From the NCBI RefSeq assembly GCF_937863155.1, contig NZ_CALMFB010000014.1, positions 1 through 63,187 on the forward strand: a stretch of DNA of 63,187 nucleotides, written 5' to 3'. Below are positions 56,742 through 63,187 of the stretch, in pieces; position 1 is the stretch's first letter; each line of letters starts with the position of its first letter. The position numbers and the translations under genes are program-made. A model generated the notes under the pieces. It did not search any database. It saw only the letters and a list, made by a program, of their open reading frames with translations, and was not told the DNA's origin. Source of the stretch: an uncultured Brevundimonas sp. (GTDB taxonomy: Bacteria; Pseudomonadota; Alphaproteobacteria; Caulobacterales; Caulobacteraceae).

Positions 56742-57343
56742 TCGCGGCGGCAGGTCTGGATGGCGAGCTGCGGCTGGACCTGAAGGCCGCGCGGGTGCTG
56801 TGCGCCGACGAAAGCGCCCAGGGGCTGGATATTCTGGGGCAGATCCTGATGGGGTTCGGGGTCCAGAATATTTCGCGGGCCCAGTCGGCGAACGACTTTC
56901 GCACCCTGGCGGCGGCCCAGGCGTTCGACCTGATGCTGATCGACGCAGGGCTGGACGGAGCCGGTTATGAACTGGTGCGCTGGCTGCGGCGGGAAGGGCG
57001 CGATCCGAACCGCACCGCGCCCATGCTGCTGCTGGCCGGTCATACGCCGCAAGGCCAGATCGAGACGGCCCGCGACTGCGGCGCCAGCTTCGTGCTGATC
57101 AAGCCGATCAGCGCGCGGGTGCTGCTGGACCGGATCGTGTGGATCGGCCGCGCCGGGCGGCTGTTCGTCGAAACCGAAGGCTATGTTGGACCGGACCGCC
57201 GCTTCCGCAACGACGGCGTACCCGGCGGCGGGCGCGGGCGGCGACATGACGATCTGTCGACGCGGATCGGCGCGGCCAGCGAACCCAACATGTCCCAAGA
57301 CGAGATCGACACCCTGATGAAGCCGCAGAAGGTGTCGCTGTGA
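56738..57343 (+). CDS. Divergent CheY-like protein with Arg-rich tail (CheYIII/CleA position)
   Basis: About 201 residues from the GTG at 56738. The receiver fold (20-140) has CADESAQGLDI, LMLIDAGLDGAGYEL with the phosphoacceptor Asp, and FVLIKPISARVLL. It continues past the receiver with YVGPDRRFRNDGV and GGGRGRRHDDLSTRIG, then a conserved-looking end QDEIDTLMKPQK. Extended CheY-like proteins with arginine patches in Caulobacter (Cle proteins) bind c-di-GMP and tune the motor or holdfast; the gene I remember at this cluster position is CleA. Equivalence is by position and the Arg-rich segment only. Confidence 0.7.
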   Translation: MIAAAGLDGELRLDLKAARVLCADESAQGLDILGQILMGFGVQNISRAQSANDFRTLAAAQAFDLMLIDAGLDGAGYELVRWLRREGRDPNRTAPMLLLAGHTPQGQIETARDCGASFVLIKPISARVLLDRIVWIGRAGRLFVETEGYVGPDRRFRNDGVPGGGRGRRHDDLSTRIGAASEPNMSQDEIDTLMKPQKVSL

Positions 57344-57353
57344 AGGAAACGCC

Positions 57354-57830
57354 ATGACCGCCCTGACGGCGCGCCGCATCGAACTGCGCCTGGAACAGAT
57401 GGTCGGGGCCGAACGCGGCCTGACCGCGCGTCACGCCCTGATGGCGGCCGACCGGCGGCTGGACCTGATCCGCGACGACTGCCGGCGCGAACTGGATCTG
57501 CGGCTGGAACGGCTGAACGCTTTTGCGCGCCGCGATCCGGCCCAGCGGCCGCCGGACCAGACGCTGGAGCGCGTGATCCTGGAGGCCGAGGCGGCGCTGA
57601 CGGCGTGCGGGGCCTTGAACCGGCCGATGCTGGGTCGGGCGCTGGGCCTGCTGTGCGCGATGGCCGACGCCCTGATGCACACCCGATATTGGCCCGAAGG
57701 GGCGCTGAACCCGGCGATCAATCTGGTCGGTCTGTGCCGCGCGGGCGATCTCCCGGGGCCGCAGGGCGAGGTGATGCTACAGGCGCTGGAGCGGTGTTTG
57801 GCCCAGTATCTGCGCCACATCGAGCGTTGA
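57354..57830 (+). CDS. cheE: Small soluble protein in the cheE position
   Basis: A 158-residue, Arg/Leu-rich helical protein (ARRIELRLEQMVGAERGLTARHALMAADRRLDLI) ending QYLRHIER. No catalytic motif. It closes the chemotaxis operon where C. crescentus has cheE. The name is by position. Confidence 0.55.
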   Translation: MTALTARRIELRLEQMVGAERGLTARHALMAADRRLDLIRDDCRRELDLRLERLNAFARRDPAQRPPDQTLERVILEAEAALTACGALNRPMLGRALGLLCAMADALMHTRYWPEGALNPAINLVGLCRAGDLPGPQGEVMLQALERCLAQYLRHIER

Positions 57831-57897
57831 GGGATTCTCAGCAATACAATCATAGGTTATAAGCAGGCTCAGCGCCGTTCTGGGGGGAGCCGCAGCC

Positions 57898-58350
57898 ATG
57901 ACGCCCGAACCGTTCAGCCGCCCGGACCTGGAGCTGGGCATCCTGGCCGCCTTCGACGCCATCTGCGCGCGGGTGGCCGACGAGATGCGGGGCCTGGCCG
58001 ATGGCGCCCTGGCGCACGGGGACATGCGGACCCTGAACCTGTTGGCCGGATCGCGCGGCATGGCACAGGGCGAGATGGCGGCGCGGCTGGGTCTGTCGGC
58101 GGTCGGGGTGTCGCGCCAGATGGAGGCGCTGGAGCGCGCGGGCCTGATCGAGCGCCGGCCGCATCAGTTCGATCGCCGCAGCAAGGTGGCCGCCCTGACC
58201 GCCGACGGTCAGGCCCTGGTGCTGCGGATGCGGCAAAGGTCGGGCGAACTGGCCCGCGACCTGTTCCGCGACACTCCGGACGAGCGACTGGCGATGCTGG
58301 GCGTTGTTTCGGCCCAGGCGGCGGGGCGGTTGAGCAACGCCCGGCGTTGA
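57898..58350 (+). CDS. MarR-family transcriptional regulator
   Basis: A 150-residue winged-helix regulator. Recognition helix region: GEMAARLGLSAVGVSRQMEALERAGLIERRPHQFDRRSKVAALTADGQ, a classic MarR DxRS/wing segment. The AT-rich spacer before it (AATACAATCATAGGTTATAA) probably holds its promoter/operator. No efflux or enzyme gene is clearly paired with it; the next gene is ygfZ. Confidence 0.88.
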   Translation: MTPEPFSRPDLELGILAAFDAICARVADEMRGLADGALAHGDMRTLNLLAGSRGMAQGEMAARLGLSAVGVSRQMEALERAGLIERRPHQFDRRSKVAALTADGQALVLRMRQRSGELARDLFRDTPDERLAMLGVVSAQAAGRLSNARR

Positions 58351-58380
58351 AGGCCAGGGCGGGACGCCTATGTTGCGGCC

Positions 58381-59160
58381 ATGCCCATCGCCCGTCTTCA
58401 ATCGCGCGCCCTGGTGCGGGTCTCTGGCCCGGACGCCCGGCCGTTCCTGCACAATCTGTTGACCCAGGACGTCGAGAGCCTGGGGTTCGGACAGGTGCGG
58501 TTCGGCGCGCTGCTGTCGCCGCCGGGACGCCTGCTGTTCGACCTGTTCATCTGGGGCCAGGATGACGGAGTGCTTCTGGATGTCGCGGCCGAACGGCGGG
58601 CGGCGTTGATGCAGCGGCTGACCCTGTATCTTCTGCGCGCCCAGGTTCAGATCGAGGCTGACGACCGCCCCGTGCTGGCGTCCTGGCCGGACGCGGCGGA
58701 CGGCTTTTCGCCCGACCCACGGCTGGCGGCCCTGGGCGGGCGGCGGCTGGGCGATGGCCCGACGCCGGACGCGGACGAGGCGGCCTATCACGCCCACCGG
58801 CTGTCGCTGGGCGTGCCCGATCCGGCGGCGGACGGCGAGCAGGACCGGCGCTATCCGATCGAGGCGGATTTCGACCTGCTGAACGGCATCGACTTTCACA
58901 AGGGCTGTTTCATCGGCCAGGAGACGACCTCGCGCATGAAGCGGCGCGGGGCCATCCGCAACCGCATGCTGCCGATCCATTTCGACGGCCCGGCCCCGGC
59001 GCCGGGGGGCGAGGTGCTGAACGGCGACCTGCGCGCGGGCGAGGTTCTGACCGGACGCGACGGTGTGGCCATGGCCCTGCTGCGGCTGGACCGGATCGAC
59101 GGCGATCTGACCGCCGAGGGCCGGCCGGTGCGGGTCAGGCGGCCGGACTGGCTGGCGTAG
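58381..59160 (+). CDS. ygfZ: Folate-binding Fe-S cluster maintenance protein YgfZ
   Basis: A 259-residue glycine-cleavage-T-like protein. The defining K-G-C-x-I-G-Q-E motif reads KGCFIGQETTSRMKRRG. N-terminal RPFLHNLLTQDV and RFGALLSPPGRLLFD are family-typical. YgfZ/IBA57 assists Fe-S cluster enzymes with folate. Its stop codon lies inside the opposing hydrolase gene (26-bp tail-to-tail overlap). Confidence 0.92.
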   Translation: MPIARLQSRALVRVSGPDARPFLHNLLTQDVESLGFGQVRFGALLSPPGRLLFDLFIWGQDDGVLLDVAAERRAALMQRLTLYLLRAQVQIEADDRPVLASWPDAADGFSPDPRLAALGGRRLGDGPTPDADEAAYHAHRLSLGVPDPAADGEQDRRYPIEADFDLLNGIDFHKGCFIGQETTSRMKRRGAIRNRMLPIHFDGPAPAPGGEVLNGDLRAGEVLTGRDGVAMALLRLDRIDGDLTAEGRPVRVRRPDWLA

Positions 59161-60838
59161 CCGCCGCGCCGAAGATGGCCTGAAGCCGCTCGCGCTTGCG
59201 GATCAAAGAGGCGCGGGCCGCGATGGCGGCCTTGGAGATGTCTTCATCCAGCTTGGCCAGGGCGCGGTCGATGGCGCCGGTGGCGCGCACCAGTTCGGTC
59301 GCCTCCTGGAACTCCTGCTCCGGGCAGTCGCCGCCGCCGAAGGCCCAGTAGCGGCCGCCGTCGCTCTGGGCCGTCTCCAGGACGCAGCGCCGGTCGGGCG
59401 CCAGCGACAGCCACATCACGGCGCGGAAGTCGGCCAGGGCGCTGCCGGCGAAATCGTCATGGCCCAACAGCCCGCCCGAGGCGGCGGTGGTGTCCACCGT
59501 CTGCAAGCCCGGCTGGATCACCACGCTGCGCGCGTCTCCGGCCCGGCGCATGGTGTTGACCTGTTCCGAGATCTGCAGCGCCCGGTCGCGCTGGGACGCA
59601 TAAAGGGTGAAGCGTTCGCCGGTCGGCAGGATGCGGGGGAAGACAGCCTGGAACTCGTCCACCCCCACGTCGGCGGCGGCCAGCACCACCTCGTTGAACG
59701 TCGGCTTGCCGTCGGTGTTGGCTGTGGCGATCCGGTCCAGCGCCCGCATCAGCACGCGATTGCCCATGGAATGGGCCACCAGATGCACCCGGTTGGCGCC
59801 CGTTTCATTCGCCACCTGAGTCAGGAAGGCGGCCACATCGTCCAGCAGCGCCTCGTCCGCCACGGTGCGGGTGTCGGCGCCATAGCCCAGCAGCGAGGCG
59901 CGCGACGGCCACGAATACAGGATGGCCGCCCCGTCCAGATGCATGTCCACCGCCAGCTGGGCCGCGCGGATGGCCGCGCCCTCGAAGCTGGTGTTGTAGC
60001 CGTGCACGAAGACGAAGGCCTCCTTGCGCTCGCTGTCGGCCACCACCTGGGTCACCCGGGTGAAGAAGCTGTCGCGGTCGGTGATCGGCGTCACGGAGTT
60101 CAGGATCATGTGCCGGTTCGGATCGGGCCGGAACTCGAAGGTCCAGACCGAGGGGCGGGGGATCGAACCCGGCGCCCGGTCGCGCGGCACGCTGACTTCC
60201 GCCACGCCAAAGGCCATGGGGCCGCGCCGCCCGGCATAGGCCTGGGCCGGTTCGGGCCGACCGGTCGGCAGGCGGTGGGTGGCGTAATAGACATCGACCA
60301 GATCGAAATTCGGGTCGCCCGCGCGAATGCCGCCGCTGGGGATGAGGGCCTCCAGCCCCGCCGCCTCGCGCGCCGTATTCAGGCGCGCGCGATAGACATC
60401 CAGATTGGGATTGGTCTGGCCCCAAACCCGTTCGCGAATGTCGAAGGCGGCCTGAAGCCACTGGGCGCGCTTGGCCGGATCAGCCTGAAGCTCGGCCACC
60501 GCCTCCAGCGGCTCGATCATCGAGATATGGCCCTGACCCCGGAAGGTCATCATCGAGACCAGCGCCTGCTCATAGGCGGCGACGGCGTCGGCGGTCAGCC
60601 CCGCCTCGGCATAGGCCTGGGCCAGGGCCAGCTGCAGTTCGATCAGGGTGTCGGGGTCCGAGGCGCGCAGCCGGTCGATCAGCGCCGCATCGGCCGAGGC
60701 GGCCCGCAGGGCGTCCAGGTCGCCGGCGTCCACCGCCATGGCCACGGCTTCCAGCGAAACGGACGGTGCAGGCGCCTGGGCCGCGACCGGCACCGCCAGC
60801 CCCAGAAAGGCGATCAGAAACCAGACCCCGACGCGCAT
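59135..60838 (-). CDS. Exported alpha/beta hydrolase (DUF900-type) with TPR-like N-terminus
   Basis: A 567-residue exported protein. The signal peptide ends at VAAQ. A helical repeat-like region (30-150) precedes an alpha/beta hydrolase domain with EAFVFVHGYNTSFEGAAIR, ILYSWPSRASLLGYG, and the nucleophile elbow VAHSMGNRVL. This is the DUF900 arrangement. Substrate unknown, probably a lipid or ester in the envelope. The ATG at 60838 follows GGGGGAAG. Confidence 0.82.
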   Translation of the reverse strand: MRVGVWFLIAFLGLAVPVAAQAPAPSVSLEAVAMAVDAGDLDALRAASADAALIDRLRASDPDTLIELQLALAQAYAEAGLTADAVAAYEQALVSMMTFRGQGHISMIEPLEAVAELQADPAKRAQWLQAAFDIRERVWGQTNPNLDVYRARLNTAREAAGLEALIPSGGIRAGDPNFDLVDVYYATHRLPTGRPEPAQAYAGRRGPMAFGVAEVSVPRDRAPGSIPRPSVWTFEFRPDPNRHMILNSVTPITDRDSFFTRVTQVVADSERKEAFVFVHGYNTSFEGAAIRAAQLAVDMHLDGAAILYSWPSRASLLGYGADTRTVADEALLDDVAAFLTQVANETGANRVHLVAHSMGNRVLMRALDRIATANTDGKPTFNEVVLAAADVGVDEFQAVFPRILPTGERFTLYASQRDRALQISEQVNTMRRAGDARSVVIQPGLQTVDTTAASGGLLGHDDFAGSALADFRAVMWLSLAPDRRCVLETAQSDGGRYWAFGGGDCPEQEFQEATELVRATGAIDRALAKLDEDISKAAIAARASLIRKRERLQAIFGAAATPASPAA

Positions 60839-60957
60839 GACCGACTTCCCCCATCCGTGGTCCCAGCCTAATGCCAGAAACCGACGGTCCGCCACGACTT
60901 TCCAGACATGACGACGCGCGCTTGCGGCGCCCCGGCCCGCGGGCGGATGCTGGGGCC

Positions 60958-61575
60958 ATGATCGAATCGGATGCGAACCTGGGGCGTTGCGGCTGGTGCG
61001 GCACGGACCCGCTGTATGTCGCCTATCACGACCAGGAATGGGGCGTGCCCGAATACGACCCGCGCGCTCTGTGGGAAAAGCTGGTGCTGGATGGCTTTCA
61101 GGCGGGCCTGGCCTGGATCACCATCCTGAGGAAACGCGAAACCCTGCGCGCCGCCTTCGACGGCTTCGATCCGGTCAAGGTAGCGGCCTATGGCGAGGCG
61201 GACCGCGCGCGGCTGCTGGCCGACCCCGGGATCATCCGCTCGCGCGCCAAGATCGACAGCGCCATTCGCGGGGCGCAGATCTTTCTGGAGATGCAGGACC
61301 GAGGCGAAGACTTCTCGGCCTGGCTGTGGTCGTTCGTGGACGGGCGGCCGATCCAGGGCGCGCGCGCCACCCTGGCCGACGTGCCGGCCCAGACCCCGGA
61401 ATCGGTCGCCATGGCCAAGGCGCTGAAGGCGCGGGGCTTCAACTTCTGCGGCCCGGTGATCGTCTACGCCTTCATGCAGGCGACGGGGATGGTCAACGAT
61501 CATCCCCGCTCATGCTTCCGCCATGAAGAGGTTCGCACGATGGGAGTCTCGCGGACGTTCGCCGCCAAGGCCTGA
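60958..61575 (+). CDS. tag: DNA-3-methyladenine glycosylase I (Tag), with replaced C-terminus
   Basis: A 205-residue base-excision repair glycosylase for 3-methyladenine. Zinc-ligand Cys/His and fold motifs are present: RCGWCGTDPLYVAYHDQEWG, LDGFQAGLAWITILRKRE, and [20 protein letters not shown]. The residues after VNDH (PRSCFRHEEVRTMG then VSRTFAAKA) differ from the displaced ancestral end at 61988-62065 ([19 protein letters not shown]). Both ends keep the Cys-x-Arg-His zinc pair, so the current gene is probably functional. Confidence 0.92.
   Translation: MIESDANLGRCGWCGTDPLYVAYHDQEWGVPEYDPRALWEKLVLDGFQAGLAWITILRKRETLRAAFDGFDPVKVAAYGEADRARLLADPGIIRSRAKIDSAIRGAQIFLEMQDRGEDFSAWLWSFVDGRPIQGARATLADVPAQTPESVAMAKALKARGFNFCGPVIVYAFMQATGMVNDHPRSCFRHEEVRTMGVSRTFAAKA
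61474..61502 (+). repeat. tag 3'-region direct repeat, copy 1
   Basis: 29 bp encoding MQATGMVND plus two bases. They are repeated exactly at 61988-62016, 514 bp away. Sequence diverges immediately after on both sides. Confidence 0.95.
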
Positions 61576-61593
61576 CATCTGGTATTTTGTAGC

Positions 61594-61619
61594 TGTCCGC
61601 TTCCGACCCGTTGCGGACA
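61594..61619. repeat. Palindrome TGTCCGC...GCGGACA with a flanking half-repeat at 61901
   Basis: TGTCCGC (61594-61600) and GCGGACA (61613-61619) form a hairpin. The first arm and its loop, GTCCGCTTCCGACCC (61595-61609), recur with one mismatch at 61901-61915. The small gene at 61646-61900 is thus bounded by direct repeats. Confidence 0.75.
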
Positions 61620-61645
61620 TTGAGAGGCTGCGAGAATGTAGGGGC

Positions 61646-61900
61646 GTGACCGAGATCATTTACCTCTCTCCCGGCGAGCAGATGCCAGATGTAGGCGACG
61701 ATCAACCGTGGCTGGTCATCGAAGCTTCTGGGGATGGTCGGTTCTTCGGCACCGGTGCCTCGTGGAAGGCCAGCGGCGAGTGGGTGGGATACGGCTCATT
61801 GATTGAAGACGACATTTCGCTCGAAAGAGCATTGGCTGCGGCACAGGTATGGGCACTGAAATATAGCGTCCCGACAATCTGGGTTCAGGTCACTCCTTAG
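61646..61900 (+). CDS. Hypothetical small protein inside the tag-end duplication
   Basis: 84 residues from the GTG at 61646: [23 protein letters not shown], a central Gly-rich segment ([20 protein letters not shown]) and a C-terminal helix ([17 protein letters not shown]). Acidic, soluble, no signal. I do not recognise the family. The frame is open to 61523 but overlaps the tag gene there. It is the only complete gene gained with the insertion and is less GC-rich than its neighbours. The ribosome-binding site is weak. Confidence 0.55.
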   Translation: MTEIIYLSPGEQMPDVGDDQPWLVIEASGDGRFFGTGASWKASGEWVGYGSLIEDDISLERALAAAQVWALKYSVPTIWVQVTP

Positions 61901-61915
61901 GTCCGCTTCCTACCC
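61901..61915 (+). repeat. Direct repeat GTCCGCTTCCTACCC, copy 2
   Basis: Matches 61595-61609 at 14 of 15 bases and begins directly after the stop codon of the small gene. A third, partial match (GGTCCGCTCTCGG) occurs near 61934. Confidence 0.7.
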
Positions 61916-61987
61916 ATCTAGGGTTGCTAGCGGGTCCGCTCTCGGCAAGATGTGATGTCACTCGATATGCCAACTGTAGTTACTTCG

Positions 61988-62016
61988 ATGCAGGCGACGG
62001 GGATGGTCAACGATCA
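61988..62016 (+). repeat. tag 3'-region direct repeat, copy 2
   Basis: Exact 29-bp copy of 61474-61502, inside the displaced ancestral tag end. Confidence 0.95.
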
Positions 62017-62065
62017 CGTCGCGACCTGTCCTCGTCACGCCGCCGTGCGGGCCATGGGGGCATGA
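61988..62065 (+). pseudogene. Displaced ancestral 3' end of tag
   Basis: Read from 61988 this gives [25 protein letters not shown] and stop TGA at 62063-62065, a normal Tag C-terminus with its zinc-binding Cys/His. The TGA overlaps the rnhB ATG (62062) in the four bases ATGA. The ancestral tag and rnhB must therefore have been translationally coupled before the insertion. The first 29 bp are the repeat (62016 is its last base). Confidence 0.85.
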
Positions 62066-62700
62066 GCACGCGCGGGCGCGCGGCGCCGGATTTTTTTCTG
62101 GAGCAGGCGGTGCTGGATGTCGGCGGCGGGCCGGTGTGCGGGGTGGACGAGGCGGGGCGGGGGCCGCTGGCCGGGCCGGTGTCGGCGGCGGCGGTGATCC
62201 TGGACCCGGCCGACATTCCGCCGGGACTGGACGATTCCAAGGCCCTGACCGCGCGACGGCGCGAGGCGCTGGAGGTGCAGATCAAGGAACGCGCCCGCGC
62301 CTGGGCCGTCGGCTTCGCCTCGGTGGACGAGATCGCCGAGCTGAACATCCTGCATGCCGCCGGACTGGCCATGCGCCGGGCGGTCGAGGGATTGGGCATC
62401 GCGCCGAAGACGGCGCTGGTCGATGGCAACTACCGGTTCGTTCTGCCGTGCGTGGTCCAGCCGGTGGTGGGCGGCGACGGCCGGTCGCTGTCGATCGCGG
62501 CGGCGTCGATCCTGGCCAAGACGGCGCGGGACCGCTGGATGGTCGAACTGGACGGCCTTTACTCCGGCTATGGCTTCGCCGCGCACAAGGGCTATGGCGC
62601 GCCGGCCCACATGAAGGCTTTGAGGGCGCTGGGGCCGTGCCCCGAGCATCGCCGCACCTGGGCGCCGATCCGCGACCTGTTCGAGACGGCCGGAAAATAG
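62062..62700 (+). CDS. rnhB: Ribonuclease HII
   Basis: A 212-residue nuclease that cuts RNA in RNA-DNA hybrids and excises single ribonucleotides. The catalytic DEDD set is visible: [14 protein letters not shown] (Asp, Glu), ALVDGNYRF (Asp) and the Asp in AKTARDRWM. The helix [13 protein letters not shown] and [10 protein letters not shown] close the fold. The ATG at 62062 overlaps the displaced tag stop. Upstream context is now the insertion, so its expression signals may have changed. Confidence 0.95.
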   Translation: MSTRGRAAPDFFLEQAVLDVGGGPVCGVDEAGRGPLAGPVSAAAVILDPADIPPGLDDSKALTARRREALEVQIKERARAWAVGFASVDEIAELNILHAAGLAMRRAVEGLGIAPKTALVDGNYRFVLPCVVQPVVGGDGRSLSIAAASILAKTARDRWMVELDGLYSGYGFAAHKGYGAPAHMKALRALGPCPEHRRTWAPIRDLFETAGK

Positions 62701-62757
62701 CGTCACTCTATCGCCCTGATCGACGGCTCTCCTGCGGCTCGGACAGGGAGGCCGCCA

Positions 62758-63187
62758 TGACGAAACCCGCACCCGACCCGACGCGTATGACGCCCTTGCG
62801 CCTGGGCGACTGGACGGTCGAGCCGCTGCGCAACCGGATGCATCGGGGCGAGACGGTGGTGACGCTGGAGCCCAAGGTGATGCGGCTGCTGGTCTGTCTG
62901 GCGGCGCGGCCGGGCCAGGTGATGACGCGCCAGGATCTGTTGGCCCAGGTGTGGGATGGGCTGAACGTCGTGGACGGCGCCATGGGCCGGGCCGTCTATC
63001 AGCTGCGTCGCCAACTGGCGCGGTGCGAGGGCTGCGGCGCCGATGTCGAGACGATCCGCCAGGTCGGCTATCGGCTGGTGCTGACCCGGCGCGCGCCGGC
63101 GACCAGGGTGGCCATCTCGTCGGGCTCCAGAGAGGCGGCGTGGTCGGGGCCGGGCGTGAGCTCGGAGGGCAGGGGCATCAGATCTCC
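62758..63187 (+). CDS. Winged-helix (OmpR/PhoB-type) DNA-binding protein, truncated by the window end
   Basis: The ATG at 62758 is preceded by AGGGAGG. The frame stays open to the last base (143 codons). It encodes an N-terminal Trans_reg_C domain: LRLGDWTVEPLRNRMHRGE, LEPKVMRLLVCLAARPGQVMTRQ, LLAQVWDGLNVVDGAMGRAV, and IRQVGYRLVL. There is no receiver domain, so it belongs to the CadC/ToxR-like group, in which the C-terminus often holds a transmembrane or TPR sensor region. The rest is outside the window. Confidence 0.8.

Noticed and set aside
59135-59160. 26-bp convergent overlap of ygfZ and the hydrolase as a regulatory antisense pair
   Set aside because: Short tail-to-tail overlaps are common in compact genomes; nothing suggests regulation.

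Overview
The window looks like the chromosome of an alphaproteobacterium of the Caulobacterales, most like Brevundimonas or Caulobacter. It is very GC-rich, genes are packed with 4-base ATGA overlaps, and it carries a CpdR orthologue, a CobT subunit, TonB-dependent receptors, and a chemotaxis operon in the order I remember for Caulobacter crescentus che cluster 1 (mcp, cheX, cheY, cheA, cheW, cheR, cheB, cheY, cheD, cheU, third CheY-like gene, cheE). The genus call is inference from gene content.

Layout. 1-8.3 kb: housekeeping genes (VTT membrane protein, DsbB-like, Coq7, phytase-like lipoprotein, CobT, pyrophosphatase, DUF599, N-formylglutamate amidohydrolase, CpdR), a suhB/MmgR-like small RNA at about 6.84-6.92 kb, and a small insertion behind coq7 that duplicated the end of that gene. 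8.38-12.56 kb: tRNA-Val(GAC) followed by a degraded 4.1-kb island bounded by a 22-bp repeat of the tRNA 3' end. The island holds a truncated tyrosine integrase, resolvase fragments, one nearly complete but catalytically suspect serine recombinase, a lipocalin and small proteins. 12.8-19.9 kb: an IPTL-CTERM protein, a LuxR regulator, a DegP/HtrA protease, an OmpR-type regulator and a TonB-dependent receptor. 19.9-29.9 kb: a LysR gene divergent from a nine-gene catabolic operon (SMP-30 lactonase, OsmC, SDR, acyl-CoA ligase, MFS transporter, ACAD10/11-type acyl-CoA dehydrogenase, quinone oxidoreductase, MaoC hydratase, APH-type kinase).

29.9-40 kb: a secreted protein gene split by an in-frame amber codon, DctA, and an iron-siderophore locus (TonB receptor, binding protein, YncE propeller, DUF2218, ABC ATPase and permease, ferri-siderophore esterase) with two matching Fur-like boxes. 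40-48 kb: an S9 peptidase, then an nfrA-nfrB-wecB operon likely to make a c-di-GMP-controlled surface glycan. 48.3-57.8 kb: the chemotaxis operon, headed by a soluble globin-PAS receptor. 57.9-63.2 kb: MarR, YgfZ, a secreted alpha/beta hydrolase, Tag, RNase HII and the start of a winged-helix regulator. A second small insertion lies between tag and rnhB and again duplicated a gene end.

Most notable: (1) the two short insertions at the 3' ends of coq7 and tag share one architecture (gene end duplicated, one small gene gained, no recombinase); (2) the catabolic operon reads as a split ACAD10/11 pathway for lactones or 4-hydroxy acids; (3) nfrA-nfrB-wecB; (4) the tRNA-Val island with apparent integrase arm sites; (5) the suhB-like RNA.
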